A stretch of DNA of 64,000 bases from Silene latifolia. Its lineage: Eukaryota; Streptophyta; Magnoliopsida; Caryophyllales; Caryophyllaceae. The notes below the pieces were generated by a model. That model worked only from the letters and a program-made list of their open reading frames with translations. It did not search any database and was not told the origin of the DNA. The translations under genes were made by a program, and so were the position numbers. The stretch is taken from contig NC_133537.1 of NCBI RefSeq assembly GCF_048544455.1, positions 2,525,807 through 2,589,806 of the forward strand, read 5' to 3'. This document shows, in pieces, positions 62,701-64,000 of the stretch (position 1 is the first letter of the stretch; each line of letters opens with the position of its first letter).

Positions 62701-64000
62701 ATCCGTCTCGAGCTCATTTCGGGATCAACTGTTCGATTTCGGGAATCAACTTTGTTCGATTTCGGCATCAAATAACGAGCTTTAACACATTTTTCACGAT
62801 AATCAGGAGTTTCGGCGAATCTTTGGTTTGTTGCACACCGGCACCCCCAAATGTCTTCCGTTAGTGCTCAAACTTTGTGTGGCCGCTTTATCTGACCCGA
62901 GTAACTTTCTATGTGATTTCCGGAGAATTTTGTTCCGGGACTCCGAAATCCCGAAAAACCGTGTATTATACACTTCAATTTCTGCCGTTCGGAAGGTCGT
63001 ACCGGACCCTGTTTATTTTTCTCCCTGTTTTTCAATCACGCGTCTGAGCTCATTTCAGGAATCAACTGTTCGATTTTGACCTCAAATAACGAGCTTTAAC
63101 ACACTTTTCACGATAATCCGAGTTTCGGCGAATCTTTGGTTTTCAGGCACACCGGCACCCCCAAATGTCTTCCGTTAGTGCTCAAACTTTGCGTGGCCGA
63201 TTTATCTGACCCGAGGAACTTTCTATGTGATTTATGGAGAATTTTGTTCCGGGACCCCGAAAAACCTTGTATTATACACTTCAATTTCGGTAGTTCGGAA
63301 GGTAAACTAGGACCCTGTTTCTTTTTCTCCATGTTTTTCAATCACGCGTCCGAGCTCATTTCGGGAATCAACCCGTTCGATTTCAGGAATCAACCTGTTC
63401 GATTTCGCCTCAAATAACGAGCTTTAACACATTTTCCACGATAATCCGAGTTTCGGCTAATCTTTGGTTTGTGGCACACGGCACCCCCAAATGTCTTCCG
63501 TTGGTGCTCAAACTTTGCGTGGCCGCTTTATCGACAGGGGAACTTTCTATAAGATTTCCAGGAGAATTTTGTTAGGGACCACGGAATCGGAAAAACCGTG
63601 TATTATACACTTCAATTTCACCGTTCGAAAGGTCGTATACGTTTCTTTTTTCTCCTGTTTTTCAATCATCCGTCGAGCTCATTTCGGGAATCAACCCGTT
63701 TGATTTCAAGAATCAACTTTGTTCGATTTGACCTCAAATAACGAGCTTTAACACATTTTCACGATAATCCGAGTTTCGCCGAATCTTTGGTTTTGGCACA
63801 CCGGCACCCCAAATGTCTTCCGTTGGTGCTCAAACTTTGCGTGGCCGCTTTATCGACCGAAGAACTTTCTATGTGATTTCGAAGATTTTTGTTAGGGACA
63901 CCGAAATCCCGAAAAACCGTGTATTAATCACTTTAATTTGGCCTGTTCGGAAGGTCGTGCCGGACCCTGTTTCTTTTTCTCCCCGTTTTTCAATCACGCT
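53100..64000 (+). repeat. Second-level higher-order repeat, ~5.41-kb unit of about 17 monomers, two copies (second incomplete)
   Basis: Diagnostic variants reappear about 5410 bp apart: GATTTATGGAG with AAAAACCTTGTATT at about 57815-57848 and 63229-63270; GAACTTTCTATAAGATTT at about 58120 and 63538; the ATTAATCAC monomer at about 58512 and 63920; and a chimeric monomer at about 55645 and 61048. The first copy has one additional monomer (about 54840-55140), so the ACCATGTAT monomers at 53711 and 59450 are 5739 bp apart. Parts of the eight-monomer order are recognisable inside, so this unit arose from it by rearrangement. Confidence 0.75.

Larger units (their letters stand above)
10768..64000 (+). 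repeat. Satellite DNA array, 313/335/357-bp monomers, ~165 copies, continuing past the window end
   Basis: One head-to-tail array fills the rest of the window with all monomers in the same orientation. Measuring from each GTGTATTATACAC anchor, exact spacings include 313 (16066-16379), 335 (15081-15416 and 15416-15751) and 357 (14724-15081). The classes differ by a 22-bp sub-repeat (GGAATCAACC, Y, GTTCGATTTCA) present once, twice or three times. Most monomers have one SacI site within CCGAGCTCATTTC. Other conserved blocks are AACGAGCTTTAACACATTTT, CACGATAATCCGAGTTT, CAAACTTTGCGTGGCCGC and a pyrimidine tract TTTCTTTTTCTCCCTG. From memory this fits the SacI/X-43.1 subtelomeric satellite family of Silene; identity was not tested. 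No gene, transposon or telomere repeat interrupts it. Confidence 0.97.

Noticed and set aside
10768..64000. More than a hundred ORFs of 60-225 codons on both strands, with recurring phrases such as MWHTGTPKCLPLVLKLCV
   Set aside because: They are translations of the satellite in all frames. Monomer lengths of 313 and 335 are not multiples of three, so frames shift at each unit. Long examples (14357-15034) arise where a 357-bp unit happens to keep the frame. There is no conserved start, domain, splice pattern or codon-position signal, and changes include frameshifting indels throughout.
10768..64000. CRISPR-like or phage-type repeat array
   Set aside because: Repeats are contiguous 313-357-bp units without unique spacers, in a plant intron-bearing context. 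The 22-bp sub-repeats are directly adjacent and occur in one to three copies only.
10768..64000. rDNA intergenic spacer or 5S rDNA array
   Set aside because: No block resembling 5S, 18S, 5.8S or 25S rRNA genes or an internal promoter of 5S type is present in any monomer.
10768..64000. CENP-B-box-like motif around TTCGGAAGGTCGTACCGG
   Set aside because: Only part of the core matches and the spacing is wrong. The GTACCGG half is the most unstable part of the monomer, so I do not support a protein-binding claim.
10768..64000. Each monomer has a pyrimidine tract followed by TCATTTCAG|G, resembling a 3' splice site
   Set aside because: The resemblance is fair but no matching exons exist and the CAG is among the error-prone sites. 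Without transcripts it is not worth calling.
1..64000. Telomere repeats (TTTAGGG or CCCTAAA)
   Set aside because: Only isolated single motifs occur (for example near 1619 and 3289). There is no tandem tract.

Overview
The window is plant nuclear DNA. It has GT-AG introns, a potassium transporter of the KUP/HAK/KT type, a plant 2-oxoglutarate/Fe(II) oxygenase, a plant SYP2-type Qa-SNARE, several MITEs and a very long satellite array. The satellite has a basic unit of 313 bp with one SacI site (GAGCTC) in most units. From memory this fits the SacI/X-43.1 subtelomeric satellites of Silene (Caryophyllaceae). I could not align it, so both the genus and the subtelomeric location are inferences.

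Layout. 1-1430 holds the last intron and last exon of a KUP/HAK/KT K+ transporter whose 5' part is outside the window. 1431-3854 is intergenic and carries three MITE-like elements and a candidate TATA box. 3855-6675 is a complete four-exon 2OG-Fe(II) oxygenase gene (363 aa). Its first intron is filled with about eight copies of a ~116-bp unit that starts inside exon 1 and spans the splice donor. 7460-10363 is a SYP2-like (SYP21/22/23-type) syntaxin locus, duplicated and degenerate. It has a first exon, two successive versions of the middle exon pair that both end in stop codons, then SNARE-motif exons. The transmembrane exon is not found before the repeats begin.

10768 to the end (53.2 kb, 83% of the window) is one uninterrupted head-to-tail satellite array of roughly 165 monomers. 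Lengths fall into 313, 335 and 357 bp classes, set by one, two or three copies of a 22-bp sub-repeat. The first kilobase is strongly diverged. Higher-order structure is visible: a nine-monomer block of 2998 bp at 14.4-17.4 kb, an eight-monomer unit of ~2.55 kb repeated three times at 46.1-53.7 kb, and a ~5.41-kb unit of about 17 monomers repeated at 53.1-64.0 kb. Many ORFs of 60-225 codons occur in the array. They are by-products of the repeat and I annotate none as genes.

The most striking pattern is that many copies carry irregular small indels concentrated at CTG, CAG and CCGG sites, while other parts of the same monomers are nearly invariant. I read this as a likely sequencing-consensus artefact at heavily CHG/CG-methylated satellite DNA, which matters for anyone using these variants. 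I see no sign of a novel protein system. The points of interest are the satellite architecture, the exon-duplicated SNARE locus cut off at the array edge, and the amplified splice-donor repeat.
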